Positions 42,163 to 51,378 of a DNA stretch of 64,000 nucleotides are shown piece by piece. Where the stretch lies: the NCBI RefSeq assembly GCF_003594875.1, contig NZ_QZEY01000001.1, forward strand, positions 558,001-622,000. Direction: 5' to 3'. Below the pieces are notes generated by a model. That model made no database searches, was not told the DNA's origin, and saw only the letters and a list, made by a program, of their open reading frames with translations. The first letter of the stretch is position 1. The number at the start of each line of letters is the position of its first letter. This DNA is from Bailinhaonella thermotolerans (lineage in GTDB: Bacteria; Actinomycetota; Actinomycetes; Streptosporangiales; Streptosporangiaceae). A program made the position numbers and the translations under genes.

Positions 42163-42705
42163 ATGAGCGATCTTGGGGGCGTGGCCTGGCCGCCGGCTCC
42201 GATCAGGACCGAGCGGCTCGTGCTCCGCGGGTCCGAGGCACGGGACCGGGCGGCGTTCATAGAGCTGTTCGCCTCGCCGGAGGTGGGCGCGTACATCGGG
42301 GGGCCTCGGCCGCGCGATGAGCTGGAGCGCGCGGTGCCCGGGGTGCCGGGGCGGCGGCCCGGCCTGTTCGTGGTCGATCTCGGCGGGACGATGATCGGCA
42401 TGATCACGTTCGACCCGCGCGGCGCGGAGCATCCCGGTCACGTACGGCCGGAGGGCGGGGAGGCCTCGCTCGGCTACCTGTTCCTGCCGCAGGCGTGGGG
42501 ACGCGGGTACGCCGCCGAGGCGTGCGCGGCGGCGCTCGGCTGGTTCGCCGCCGCGCTGCCCGGCGAGCCGGTGGTGCTGTGCACCCAGACCGCCAACGAG
42601 CGGGCGAGGCGCCTCGCGGTGAAGCTGGGGTTCACCGAGGTGGAGCGGTTCGAGGAGTACGGCGCCGAGCAGTGGTTCGGGGTACGGCCCGCACCGTCCG
42701 GCTGA
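42163..42705 (+). CDS. GNAT-family N-acetyltransferase (RimJ/RimL type)
   Basis: The 180-residue protein opens with RTERLVLRGSEARDRAAFIELF, has LGGTMIGMITFDPRG, the acetyl-CoA loop LGYLFLPQAWGRGYAAEACAAAL (Q-x-x-G-x-G/A) and TQTANERARRLAVKLGFTEV. These are RimJ/L-type GNAT features; the substrate is an amine of a protein or small molecule. ATG 42163 matches the family N-terminus. It is divergent from NIPSNAP and otherwise isolated. Confidence 0.88.
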   Translation: MSDLGGVAWPPAPIRTERLVLRGSEARDRAAFIELFASPEVGAYIGGPRPRDELERAVPGVPGRRPGLFVVDLGGTMIGMITFDPRGAEHPGHVRPEGGEASLGYLFLPQAWGRGYAAEACAAALGWFAAALPGEPVVLCTQTANERARRLAVKLGFTEVERFEEYGAEQWFGVRPAPSG

Positions 42706-42878
42706 GCCGGGAGAACGTGGTCGACGAGCGGCTCGGAGCCGCCGGCCGAGGGCCGTACGGTGCTGATCTCCAGCCACCTGATGAGCGATCGCCGACCTGG
42801 AGTCATCGTTCAGGCCCCCACGCGGAACGGCGGACGAGACGGCGTCAGGAGTCGCGTGGGGGCGGGAACGAGAAGGAC

Positions 42879-43715
42879 CTACGCCACGGCGGCGGCGATC
42901 ACGTCCAGCGCCGACCGCGGGGCCCGGCCGAGCAGATCGGCCAGGTCGCCGCCGGTCTCGGCCATGAAACCGGCCGCGATGACGGAGTAGGTGGAGACCA
43001 CGATCGGGATCTGCCAGCCCGGGACACCGGCGGTGGTGAGCGCCTCGCGGAGCTGGGCCAGCGTGCCGGGCTCGTAGACGACGTCCTTTCCGGTGGCCTC
43101 GGCCACCGCGCGGGCGATGTCGGCGCCGCCGATGGCGTGCTCGCCGACCAGTTCGTAGATCTTGCCGCGGTGGCCGGCCGGCTCGGCCACGATCTTGGCG
43201 GTGACGTCGGCGAGGTCCTCCCGGGCCACCGCGGCCAGCCGCCCCTCCCCCAGCGGGCCCGTGAACCTGCCGGTGGCCGCGGCCTCGGCCGCACCCGGGA
43301 TGCTCATCTCGGCGTAGATGCCGTTGCGCAGGATCGTCCAGTCCGTACGGCCGGCCATCAACCGGCGCTCCGTCCAGCGATGCGGAAGCGCGAACGCGAG
43401 GTGGTCCCCGGCCGCGGACAGACTCGTGTAGACGATGTGGCCGACCCCGGCCCGCTCCGCGGCGTCGATGGCGGCTCCATGGCGGGCGATGACCACGTCG
43501 TCCTCCGCGTATCCCGCCGAGATGAGCAACACCACCTCCGCGCCCTCGAACCCCTTCGCCAGACTCCCCGGGTCGTCGAAGTCGACAAGACGGGTCGGCA
43601 CGTTCACCGACAGCCGATCCGGAGTCCTGCTTCCCGCCCACACGCCCTCGTTCTCGCTCAGGCGCTCCAGCACAAGGCTTCCCAGCCCACCCGACGCACC
43701 GGTCACAAGGATCAT
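42879..43715 (-). CDS. NmrA-like NAD(P)H-binding quinone-reductase-type protein
   Basis: The 278-residue atypical SDR has an N-terminal MILVTGASGGLGSLVLERL (GxxGxxG), VVLLISAGYAEDD, HIVYTSLSAAGD, DWTILRNGIYAEM and a C-terminal substrate region (YELVGEHAIGGADIARAVAEATGKDVVYEPG). This is the QorB/NmrA-like pattern (NADPH:quinone reductase type 2). ATG 43715 starts the Rossmann strand; an upstream frame is not conserved. It is divergent from the HxlR regulator at 43796, the usual arrangement for YtfG/QorB under HxlR control. Confidence 0.85.
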   Translation of the reverse strand: MILVTGASGGLGSLVLERLSENEGVWAGSRTPDRLSVNVPTRLVDFDDPGSLAKGFEGAEVVLLISAGYAEDDVVIARHGAAIDAAERAGVGHIVYTSLSAAGDHLAFALPHRWTERRLMAGRTDWTILRNGIYAEMSIPGAAEAAATGRFTGPLGEGRLAAVAREDLADVTAKIVAEPAGHRGKIYELVGEHAIGGADIARAVAEATGKDVVYEPGTLAQLREALTTAGVPGWQIPIVVSTYSVIAAGFMAETGGDLADLLGRAPRSALDVIAAAVA

Positions 43716-43795
43716 CGCCGCCCCCTCGATATGGTTCTCTTCGGTAACCGCACCATTGTCGGCCGCTGCCGGGCGGTGCGTAAGGAGGCACGTCA

Positions 43796-44230
43796 ATGTC
43801 GGTGAGGCACACCGGGGTAACCACCGATCCCGTCATAGTCCGTGACGACGAACAGACGGCCTGCGGTGTCCGGGAGGTCCTGGACCGCATCGGCGACAAA
43901 TGGACGGTGCTGGTGATCAACGAGCTGGCGCACGGCGTACGCCGCTTCCGGCGACTCCAGCGGGACGTCCCGGGCATCTCCCAGCGCATGCTGACCCTGA
44001 CCCTCCGCCGCCTGGAACGCGATGGCCTGGTCGTGCGCACCGTCTATCCGACCGTCCCGGCCCGCGTCGAGTACGCGCTGACTCCCACCGGTCGCAGCCT
44101 CACATTCGTGCTGGAAGCCGTCGCCGACTGGGCGGCGGAGCACCGCCACACCGTGATCGAGTCCCGCGCCCGCTGGGACAGCGGGACAGGAGCGCCCGGT
44201 CCGGGCGCGGAGACGCAAGGACGCGCCTGA
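43796..44230 (+). CDS. HxlR-family transcriptional regulator
   Basis: The 144-residue protein has the HxlR core: [80 protein letters not shown]. The conserved Cys before the first helix (T-A-C-G) is the redox-sensing position of HypR/QorR-type members. A strong AAGGAGGC precedes ATG 43796. It is divergent from the NmrA-like reductase; a weak dyad GGTT-N9-AACC (43733-43749) lies in the shared gap. It probably responds to quinones or electrophiles. Confidence 0.9.
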   Translation: MSVRHTGVTTDPVIVRDDEQTACGVREVLDRIGDKWTVLVINELAHGVRRFRRLQRDVPGISQRMLTLTLRRLERDGLVVRTVYPTVPARVEYALTPTGRSLTFVLEAVADWAAEHRHTVIESRARWDSGTGAPGPGAETQGRA

Positions 44231-44380
44231 AAGGATCGTGAGCCGATCGCGGATGGGGAACGGCCGGCAGCGGTGCGATGCCGGTCCGGCCGCCGGTGCT
44301 CGGTGTGGTGACGGTGCCGCCGTGGCGACCGGGCATGCAGGCGGCGACGCCGCCGCGCGCGTACCGGGACGCGGTGGAGA

Positions 44381-44893
44381 TCATTCCCCGGCGAGTTCTC
44401 TCGTGGCCTCGCGGCCCGCGTCTGTGACGCGCCGGAGGAAATCCGCGAGCAGTTCGAGCTCGGCCTCGCTGTAGTCGGCGCACAGGACGTCCATGCGCTT
44501 GTTCATCGGCGCGAAGAGCCGGAAGAGTTCGGCGTTGCGGTCACGGTTGGCCCGGACGGTCACGGCCCGGCGGTCAGCGGCTTCCGGGTCCCGCTCGCGC
44601 GTGATCCAGCCGGCGCGTTGCAGGCGGTCGAGGATTCCGGTGAGGGTAGCGGGATGCAGGCCGGCGCGGGCCGCGAGCGCGCTGGGGGTGAGCGGGCCGG
44701 ACCTGTTGATCAGGTCCAAGCAGTCCCAGTCGACGTCTTTGAGCTCCACGGACGTCCCGAATCGTCGGTTGAGCAGCGACAACTGGATGTTCAGGTCGCG
44801 CAGCCCCTCCTTCACCGCGCTGGCCAGTCGTCGCCGCTGACGACCGTCGTCGCCATCTGATATGAGACTCATATTTTCTCGATTCCAAAACAC
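44381..44893 (-). CDS. MarR-family transcriptional regulator
   Basis: The 170-residue MarR protein has its DNA-binding helix in SALAARAGLHPATLTGILDRLQRAGWITRERDPEAADRRAVTV and dimerisation helices at both ends. It starts at GTG 44893 (8 bp after GGAAG) or, less likely, ATG 44872. A perfect palindrome at 44860 overlaps the first codons, so autorepression is expected. It is divergent from the second NmrA-like gene at 44957. Confidence 0.88.
   Translation of the reverse strand: MFWNRENMSLISDGDDGRQRRRLASAVKEGLRDLNIQLSLLNRRFGTSVELKDVDWDCLDLINRSGPLTPSALAARAGLHPATLTGILDRLQRAGWITRERDPEAADRRAVTVRANRDRNAELFRLFAPMNKRMDVLCADYSEAELELLADFLRRVTDAGREATRELAGE
44860..44874. promoter_or_regulatory. MarR operator between divergent regulator and reductase
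   Basis: ATATGAG-A-CTCATAT is a perfect 7-bp inverted repeat with a single central base, within an AT-rich patch. A degenerate second dyad (TATG...CATA, 44909-44926) follows ~45 bp on, nearer the reductase gene. Both fit MarR control of both genes. Confidence 0.72.
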
Positions 44894-44956
44894 ATGCTAC
44901 GCTTCCAATATGTTACGGAACTCATACTATCTGGCGGGCGACGCGAAGGGAAGATC

Positions 44957-45922
44957 ATGATTCTCGTCACCGGAGCGACCGGCCTGGTCGGACGCCACCT
45001 GGTCGACCTGCTCCTCGCCGACGGCGTGCCGATCCGCGCGGTCACCCGCAATCCGGATGCCACCCTCCCCGAGGGAGTGGAAAGAGCGGTGGGCGACCCA
45101 TCCCGCCCTGACACCCTCGCCGACGCCATGAAGGGCGTGCACGCCGTGTTCGTCCACCCGCGCGCCATGGGGCAGGGCCACGACCCGGACGTCGTCCGTG
45201 CGTCCACCGGCGAACTGCTCCGACTCGCCCAGCACTCCGGGGTGACCAAGGCCGTCGCCATGTCGGCCCTGAACGTGGACTATCCACTCGACCAGCAGCC
45301 GTCCCGACTGCGCGGCGAATACAACAAGGAGGTGGAAGCCGCGACCGAGGAGTCCGGCCTTCAGTGGACAGCGATCCGGCCCGGCTACTTCGCGACCAAC
45401 ACCGTCTCGTCCTGGGCCGCGCAGATTCGCCACGGCGACGTGGTACGCGGCGCATACGGCGATGCCGCATGGGCTCCCCTGCACGAGCGCGACATCGCGG
45501 CGGTGGCCGCACACGCCCTGCTGCATGACGATCTGGCCGGACAGAAACCCGTTCTCACCGGTCCAGAGATCATGACCCAGGGCGATATGGTCCGCGCGAT
45601 CGGCAGGGCCATCGGCCGGCCGCTGCGTTTCGAAGAGGTCCCGCACGAGGTCGCCCGCGAGGCCATGGCCCGGGGAGGCCTCCCAGAGCCCCTCCTCGAC
45701 GGCTACCTCAAGTTACAGGCCGACTCCTACCTGCAGGCAGGCCTGGTCTCCAAGGCGACGGAGAACATCCTCGGCCGCCCCGCGCTCACCTTCTCACAAT
45801 GGGCCGCCGAGCAGGTCAGCGCCTTCTCCGCCGGACATGCCACAGCGCCTGACCTGAAACCCGGCCACCGTTCCCGACCCGACTCTCCTCGCAGGGCGGC
45901 AACCTCCCACCAGAAATCATGA
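44957..45922 (+). CDS. NmrA-like NAD(P)-binding protein
   Basis: The 321-residue atypical SDR begins MILVTGATGLVGRHLVDLLL (GATGLVG), has PIRAVTRNP, VFVHPRAMG, AVAMSALNVDY, WTAIRPGYFATN and a C-terminal substrate-binding part (VLTGPEIMTQGDMVRAIGRAIGRPLRFEEVP). It reduces or binds small molecules with NAD(P)H; the substrate is unknown. The last ~35 residues are a basic tail that may be a recent extension. ATG 44957 follows GAAGGG. It is the probable target of the divergent MarR. Confidence 0.88.
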   Translation: MILVTGATGLVGRHLVDLLLADGVPIRAVTRNPDATLPEGVERAVGDPSRPDTLADAMKGVHAVFVHPRAMGQGHDPDVVRASTGELLRLAQHSGVTKAVAMSALNVDYPLDQQPSRLRGEYNKEVEAATEESGLQWTAIRPGYFATNTVSSWAAQIRHGDVVRGAYGDAAWAPLHERDIAAVAAHALLHDDLAGQKPVLTGPEIMTQGDMVRAIGRAIGRPLRFEEVPHEVAREAMARGGLPEPLLDGYLKLQADSYLQAGLVSKATENILGRPALTFSQWAAEQVSAFSAGHATAPDLKPGHRSRPDSPRRAATSHQKS

Positions 45923-45954
45923 TCACACGCCGCCCGCTCCTGCCCAGACCCCGG

Positions 45955-46245
45955 CCTGCCAGGACGGGCGACGTGTTCGCTTTCGCCGCCGAGGATGTGA
46001 CGGAGCACCTCGGCGCCGCCACGAACCGGTTGTTCCCCGCGCTGGGCGAGCCGTTCGTCACCGAGCCGATACTGACGCTCGTCTCCGACACCTCCCGGCC
46101 GGCACGACATGTTGATCGCGGCCTGCGATCCGGCCCGGTACGCCGGACCGGGCGTGGCAGCCTCCCGCCCCTTCGGCGCGGACGACCTGGACCGCGCGCT
46201 CGCGCTTCAGGATGCGGGCCGGGTTCCCCTATTGCGAGAGGGGGG
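45955..46245 (+). pseudogene. Frameshifted fragment of an unidentified gene
   Basis: One frame reads DVFAFAAEDVTEHLGAATNR, then LFPALGEPFVTEPILTLVSDTS to ~46100. The next frame continues MLIAACDPARYAGPGVAASRPFGADDLDRALALQDAG to ~46215. The pieces join smoothly across a single shift near 46105, indicating one decayed protein. I cannot name it. The remainder up to 46245 loses coherence. Confidence 0.35.
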
Positions 46246-46428
46246 TCAGCGGGACACGGGGGCGCGGGTGGCCGCCGGGGCGACCGGGCTGGACGGCGTC
46301 GCGCGGCGGCGGCTGGAGATGGGCGTTCCCACCTCGCCCGGCGACACGAACGCGGCCACCAGAGCGGCTACCAGGACGGACACAGCCCCCACGGCTTGAT
46401 CATTCCAGTCACTGATAAGGAGCTCCAC
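46246..46428 (-). CDS. Possible 60-residue membrane protein
   Basis: A frame from GTG 46428 (behind GATGGGTGG) gives a short acidic N-terminus (ELLISDWNDQ), a clear membrane helix (AVGAVSVLVAALVAAFV) and a Ser/Arg/Pro tail. It lies 31 bp downstream of the DHA1 gene on the same strand and could be co-transcribed. The case rests on the helix alone, so it is weak. Confidence 0.25.
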   Translation of the reverse strand: MELLISDWNDQAVGAVSVLVAALVAAFVSPGEVGTPISSRRRATPSSPVAPAATRAPVSR

Positions 46429-46459
46429 CCATCGTGGACGGCCCGCCCTGTCGGCGTCC

Positions 46460-47710
46460 TCATCGGGGCGTTGAACGTTCTGGACGACGGCCCCCACGCA
46501 GCAGCCGGCCGCCGGCGAGTAGAACCGCGCAGGACCCGGCGGTCAGCAGCCCGCCGGCGAGGAAGGTGCCCCGTACGTCGGCGAGCGGCAGGACCAGTGC
46601 GCCAAGCGCGGCACCCGCCGCGATGCCGGCGTTGTAGGCGCCGGAGTTCGCCGCGAGGGCGATGTCCGTACGGCCCGGCGCGCAGTGCAGCATCGCGTTC
46701 TGCGTGGCCATGAAGACCGGCCCGAGTGCACCGCCCATCAGCATCAGGAACACCACCGCCGCCACCTGATGGGCGCCGAACGCGTACAGGCCGAGCATGC
46801 CCACCGCCTGCGTGACCACGGCAGTGGTCAGCGCGGACCGCGGAAAGCGGTCCAGGAACGCCCCGGTGACGCTCACCCCGGCCAGACACGCCACACCGAA
46901 AACCACGAACAGGGCGCTGACCACGCTCGGGGAGAACCCGCTCACCTCGCCCAGGAACGTCACGATGTAGGTGTATCCCGTGAACGCCCCGGTGGCGGAC
47001 AAGGCCCCGGCCGCCAGCACCGTCCCGAACCGCCGCGCGTCGGGACTGCTCGCGTACGCGGCGGGCTCTTCTTCCGGCCGCGAGGTCGGCAGCAGGGCCG
47101 CGATCGTCACCAGGGCGATGAGCCCCAGAGCCGCCAGCGTGGCGATGGGCACCCGCCAGTTGCTCTGCTGGCCGAGCCACGTCCCGGCGGGAACACCGAG
47201 CACGAGAGCGAGCGAACCGGCCACGGATAGCGCCCCGACCACCCGCCCCCGGACCTCGGGCACGAACAGACCCACCGCGACCGGTCCCATCACGGCCCAG
47301 AACAGCGCCTGGGCGAGCGCGGTCAGTAGCCGCGCCGCGAGGAGCAGCCAGTAGGAGGCGGCCAGCGCCGCGGCAAGACTCGACACCACGAGCGCGGCAA
47401 GCAGTCCCGTGAGCACGTAACGTCGGGGCACGGCCCGCACGACGTGGGCAAGCGGCACGGATGCGATGGCCACCGTCACGCCGTAACCGGTGACCAGCAG
47501 GCCGACCGCCGACAAGGACACCCGCAGGTCGTCGGAGATGAGCTCCAAAAGGCCGACCGGCAGGTTCTCCGCGGTGTTGAAGGTGAGAGCGGCCAGCATC
47601 AGTGCCCCGAGCACCGCCAGCCTGTGCCACGAAGCCGGTCGCGGCGCGATCGCACTGTCTCTTCCTGCCCTCGCGCGTTGTACCTGCCCAGCAGCACCAT
47701 CCATGCGCAT
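46460..47710 (-). CDS. MFS transporter, DHA1 family (12 TM)
   Basis: The 416-residue protein has 12 membrane segments. The first helix LAVLGALMLAALTFNTAENLPVGLLELI and motif C helix ARLLTALAQALFWAVMGPVAVGLF are of the AraJ/YdhP-type DHA1 group; motif A is reduced. It probably exports a drug or sugar. The start is uncertain: ATG 47710 or 47704 lies just after GGTGGGG, and ATG 47725 is also possible; the long upstream extension is not supported. No regulator is adjacent. Confidence 0.85.
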   Translation of the reverse strand: MRMDGAAGQVQRARAGRDSAIAPRPASWHRLAVLGALMLAALTFNTAENLPVGLLELISDDLRVSLSAVGLLVTGYGVTVAIASVPLAHVVRAVPRRYVLTGLLAALVVSSLAAALAASYWLLLAARLLTALAQALFWAVMGPVAVGLFVPEVRGRVVGALSVAGSLALVLGVPAGTWLGQQSNWRVPIATLAALGLIALVTIAALLPTSRPEEEPAAYASSPDARRFGTVLAAGALSATGAFTGYTYIVTFLGEVSGFSPSVVSALFVVFGVACLAGVSVTGAFLDRFPRSALTTAVVTQAVGMLGLYAFGAHQVAAVVFLMLMGGALGPVFMATQNAMLHCAPGRTDIALAANSGAYNAGIAAGAALGALVLPLADVRGTFLAGGLLTAGSCAVLLAGGRLLRGGRRPERSTPR

Positions 47711-48340
47711 ACCCCACCAGGGCATCACCCCCGGCGCAACCGGATTCAGACAGCTTCGCGATCTTGCGGCCCGTCTCCACCGCCCGTCCGCCACCCACGA
47801 AAGGCCGGATCGGCGTGCCGGGCGATGCTTTCCGCCGCACGGACCGTGACCGGCATCGCCGAATGAGCTGATCGATACACGCAAGATCAAAAGCTTGGGA
47901 ACAGGCACCTGATGACGCCGGGGCGGCGGTACACCTGCGACTCGGACGTCGCTCTGCGCCGAGGCCGCCCGGTACGCCCGCCGGGTCGGCGTCGAGGCCA
48001 TCGCCCGCCGTACACCGGCCCTGGCCGCGCGGCTGCGCGGACCTGCTGGCCGCGATCACCGTCGCCGCCCTGATCGTCCTGCCGGCCGGATCGATCAGGC
48101 CGCGCGCCCCCGCCCGCTCCCGTGATCAGCCAGGCGGTTCACGGGTGAGCTGCCCCGCCCAGGAATGGAGGACCGTCAGACAGGGCGCAAGCAACGCCCC
48201 CAGCAATACCAACGTCTGGTGGCAATACCAGCAGACCTCAGGCGGGTCTCGCAATAACTGCTCGCGCGTGGTAGGCAACAGGGAGTGTTGCTCATCCCAG
48301 GTGCGGTCCTTCTTCGAGGTATGCGGAAGGGACATGATCG
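47711..48340. other. Long gap with only fragmentary coding traces
   Basis: 630 bp between divergent DHA1 and DUF262 genes. On the minus strand around 47740-47860 a 39-residue frame (MPVTVRAAESIARHADPAF...) and around 47950-48060 short protein-like pieces suggest decayed genes, none recognisable. The final ~200 bp are AT-richer and probably hold the promoter of the DUF262 gene. Confidence 0.4.
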
Positions 48341-50533
48341 ATGGCCGGGGCAACGATCAACGGGCGGACCTTCACCCTCCAAGAGCTTTTCGATCAGGCC
48401 ATCTACAGCATTGACAACTACCAGCGTGAGTATGCGTGGACGGACGAGGACGTCCGCATCCTCGTCAACGACCTGTGCGGCAAATTCGGTGAAGCGCGCC
48501 GAGATCCCCGGACCCGTCGAGGGATCCATCACGCGCATCCGTACTTCCTCGGCCCTTTCGTGTACTACGAGGAAGGGCACGGCGTCCGTTTCCTCGTGGA
48601 CGGCCAGCAGCGGTTCACCACGCTGCATCTGATGTTCATGCACCTGCACCGGCAGGCTGTCGCGCTGGGTTATCGCAACGCCGTGGACAAGCTGGTGCCG
48701 GTCATCCGGAAAGCCCACGAGGGCCGATGGCGGTTCCGCATCGACATCGCCGAACGCCGTGATGCGCTGCAGGCGCTCTACGACGGGCGTGACTACGAGC
48801 CCGGGCTGGGTTCCTCCCTCTCATTGCGCAACCTCTGCGCCCGCAGCGCGGAGATGCGTGAACTCCTCGAGTCCCGGCTCGACGCGGAGGAGGTGTCCGA
48901 CTTCATCGACTGGATGCTGACCCGGGTGCTGATGGTCGGCATCGAGGCCCCGACTCGCGCCAGCGGCTTCCACATCTTCGAGTCCATGAACGACAGGGGC
49001 TCCCGGCTGACCCCCGTCGACCTGCTCAAGAGCTATCTGCTGTCGTCCGTGGGGGAAAACCAGGAGGAGGAACTCAACGGGCAGTGGCGGACGATGCTCG
49101 CCGAGCTGACTCCCGGACGTGACGATCCCGGCGGCCCGAGCAGATTCCTCAAGGCGGCACTTATCGCGCACTATGCCCGGTTGGACGAAGGCTTCTCCGA
49201 CGTCGAGGAAATCAACTCGTCTCTGCACCTGTGGGTCCGCAGGAACGCCAGGGGACACCTGTTCCTCCATGGGCCCGAGCGGTACTTCGAGTTCATGAAG
49301 GCGCTCATCGATCTGGCGAAGATCTACCGGACGTTCCAGTCGGCCACTCTGCGAATGGACCGGGAGCATGGTCTCGAAGCGATCTACTTCAACCATGCCA
49401 ACGGTCTGACGAACCAAATGGCGTTCATCCTCGCCGCCATCCGGCCCGGGGAAATCCAGTCCGCGAAGGCGAAGGCCCGAGTCGTCGCCAACTTCATCGA
49501 TCGCTGGTATGTCGTGCGCGTGCTGGCCGACGAACCGGCGCTGGACCGCGACCTCGACGAACTGATGTCCCGGATCATCCCGCAACTGCGCAAGTGCGAG
49601 CGGCTCGGGGACGTCGCCACCTTTCTCGCCTCCGAGATGCCGGGAGACGGGAACTTCCAGGCCGTCACCTCGTTCGGATTGCGCGGCAACAACTCGGCTC
49701 AGGTCCGCTATCTGCTCGCCCGCTTGACGGCATTCGCACAGACCGGATGGGGAGAGGAGGATCGCGCCGATGACTACATCGCGCCCGATCGGCGTTGGCA
49801 GATCGAACACATCTTCCCAAACCGACCAGAGCGCCACCCCGAGATTGGTGATCCCGTCGAGTTCCGGCTCCTGCGGAATCGGATCGCCGTGCTCGGACTG
49901 CTGAAGTCCAGCGTGAACGCGAGCCTGCAGGACACCCCGCTCGAACGCAAGATCGAGGTCTACCGAAGTGAGAACCTGCTTCTCCGCTGCCTTCACCCGA
50001 CCTTCAGACAGAACAACAAGCCGATAAGGACCTTCATCCAGCAGTACGAGCTGGATTCCCATTTGCGCCCGCTGGGAGCAAGCGACCTGCGCGGCGCCGT
50101 CACCCTCCGGGGGGAACTTTACCGGCGGCTATGCGCGGCGGTATGGGACCTGCGGAGACTGGGTTTCCCAGCCGGTCCCGGCACCGCGTCGCGCACTGCC
50201 GTGACAGACCCATCCGCCATCGCCGTCGAGTCCAAACGGCCGCGCAGCCGTCCCACCGACGTACAACGCATGCTCCGTTCCGGAGTTCTGTCGGCGGGAA
50301 CCACGCTGACCGGCTTGGTCGCCGACACCCAGGTCCAGGCCCATATCGAGGCGGATGGCTCCATCCGGTTGTCCACGGGCGACCTCTTCCGGAAGGCGGA
50401 CGACGCGGGACGCGCGGTCACCGGTAAGCGCTGCGAGGGAATGAAGTTCTGGCACGTGACGATGCCCGACGGCAACCGCATCTCCCTGCGAGATCTGCGA
50501 AACCTATCCGCTGCCGGCCCCAAATCCAGCTGA
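48341..50533 (+). CDS. GmrSD-like DUF262-DUF1524 nuclease with C-terminal RAMA modification reader
   Basis: The 730-residue single-chain protein has N-terminal DUF262 (ParB/Srx-like NTPase) motifs SIDNYQREYAW (res 23-33) and D87GQQR91 FTTL. A DUF1524 HNH-type nuclease motif lies near residue 486 (WQIEHIFPN, H490, followed by LRNRIAVLGLLKSSVNAS). From ~636 a RAMA domain follows (PTDVQRMLRSGVLSAGTTLTG ... EGMKFWHVTMPDGNRISLRDLRN), a reader of modified DNA. DUF262/DUF1524 pairs (GmrS/GmrD, BrxU, SspE) cleave modified or phage DNA. The fused reader suggests a type IV restriction enzyme for a base modification, probably acting against phages. ATG 48341 follows GAAGGGA. Confidence 0.88.
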   Translation: MAGATINGRTFTLQELFDQAIYSIDNYQREYAWTDEDVRILVNDLCGKFGEARRDPRTRRGIHHAHPYFLGPFVYYEEGHGVRFLVDGQQRFTTLHLMFMHLHRQAVALGYRNAVDKLVPVIRKAHEGRWRFRIDIAERRDALQALYDGRDYEPGLGSSLSLRNLCARSAEMRELLESRLDAEEVSDFIDWMLTRVLMVGIEAPTRASGFHIFESMNDRGSRLTPVDLLKSYLLSSVGENQEEELNGQWRTMLAELTPGRDDPGGPSRFLKAALIAHYARLDEGFSDVEEINSSLHLWVRRNARGHLFLHGPERYFEFMKALIDLAKIYRTFQSATLRMDREHGLEAIYFNHANGLTNQMAFILAAIRPGEIQSAKAKARVVANFIDRWYVVRVLADEPALDRDLDELMSRIIPQLRKCERLGDVATFLASEMPGDGNFQAVTSFGLRGNNSAQVRYLLARLTAFAQTGWGEEDRADDYIAPDRRWQIEHIFPNRPERHPEIGDPVEFRLLRNRIAVLGLLKSSVNASLQDTPLERKIEVYRSENLLLRCLHPTFRQNNKPIRTFIQQYELDSHLRPLGASDLRGAVTLRGELYRRLCAAVWDLRRLGFPAGPGTASRTAVTDPSAIAVESKRPRSRPTDVQRMLRSGVLSAGTTLTGLVADTQVQAHIEADGSIRLSTGDLFRKADDAGRAVTGKRCEGMKFWHVTMPDGNRISLRDLRNLSAAGPKSS

Positions 50534-50712
50534 CCCTGCACGTCGTGCCAAGGCATGCATTCGCCACCTCGCGCCCTGCGGCAAAGCACCGTGCGGGCGT
50601 GGTTCTCCCACTCCTTCCACGCGGGCAACTTCTGGGAGCTGAGCATCCCCGTACGGCTCACGCGGGGGCCGACACCATCGCCTTCGCCTTCCGCTCGGGC
50701 GTCGTCGTCCGT

Positions 50713-51369
50713 TCAGGAAGGGGTGCTCGCGCCGCGTAGGTAGGCGACCGTCATCTCGCCGACCATGCGGCGCAGGCGGGAGCGGTGCTCGGGGGCGGTC
50801 ATGTCGCGGTCGAACAGCGCGGCGAAGGTGTGCTGGTTGGACACGCGGAAGACGCAGAACGCGCTGATCATCATGTGGACGTCGATGGCGTCGGCCTCGG
50901 TGACGAAGTCGCCGCGGGCCTGGCCGGCCGCCAGGATGCGCCCGATGAGGTCGAGCACGGGGGTGCCGAGGTTGGCCAGCACCTCGGACTTGCGGATGTG
51001 CTCGGCCCGGTGGATGTTCTCGATCGCGACCAGCGTGATGAACTCGCGGTGCGCGTCGTGGTGGTCGAAGGTCAGCTCGGCCAGGGTCCGGATGGCCTCG
51101 ACGGGGGCCAGGTGCTCCACGTCGACCAGCCGCTCGGCCTCGCGCACCTCGGCGTACGCCTTCTCCAGGACGGCGATGTAGAGCTGTTCCTTGCTCCCGA
51201 AGTAGTAGTAGATCATGCGCTTGGTCGTGCGCATCGACTCGGCGATCTCGTCCACCCGCGCCCCGGCGTATCCGCGCCGCGCGAACTCGCGCTGGGCGAC
51301 CTCCAGGATCTCCGCCCTGGTGCGGTCGGCGTCGCGCTGCCGTTCGGGTACGGCGGGCCGGGGGGTCAT
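50713..51369 (-). CDS. TetR-family regulator of the quinate/shikimate module
   Basis: The 218-residue protein has the TetR HTH (ILEVAQREFARRGYAGARVDEIAESMRTTKRMIYYYFGSKEQLYIAVLEKA) and a long C-terminal ligand domain (LAELTFDHHDAHREFITLVAIENIH). It follows the dehydratase gene by 9 bp on the same strand, so it belongs to the catabolic operon. The two 17-bp repeats in the 53933-54162 divergent region are its probable operators. Likely inducers are shikimate, quinate or protocatechuate (inference). Confidence 0.88.
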   Translation of the reverse strand: MTPRPAVPERQRDADRTRAEILEVAQREFARRGYAGARVDEIAESMRTTKRMIYYYFGSKEQLYIAVLEKAYAEVREAERLVDVEHLAPVEAIRTLAELTFDHHDAHREFITLVAIENIHRAEHIRKSEVLANLGTPVLDLIGRILAAGQARGDFVTEADAIDVHMMISAFCVFRVSNQHTFAALFDRDMTAPEHRSRLRRMVGEMTVAYLRGASTPS

Positions 51370-51378
51370 CCGCCCATC

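Noticed and set aside
48126-48335. Minus-strand frame with a membrane-like stretch (TLVLLGALLAPCLTVLHSW) opposite the DUF262 promoter
   Set aside because: Contains rare TTA/TTG codons, has no ribosome-binding site of note and overlaps the expected promoter of the DUF262 gene; not enough support to call.
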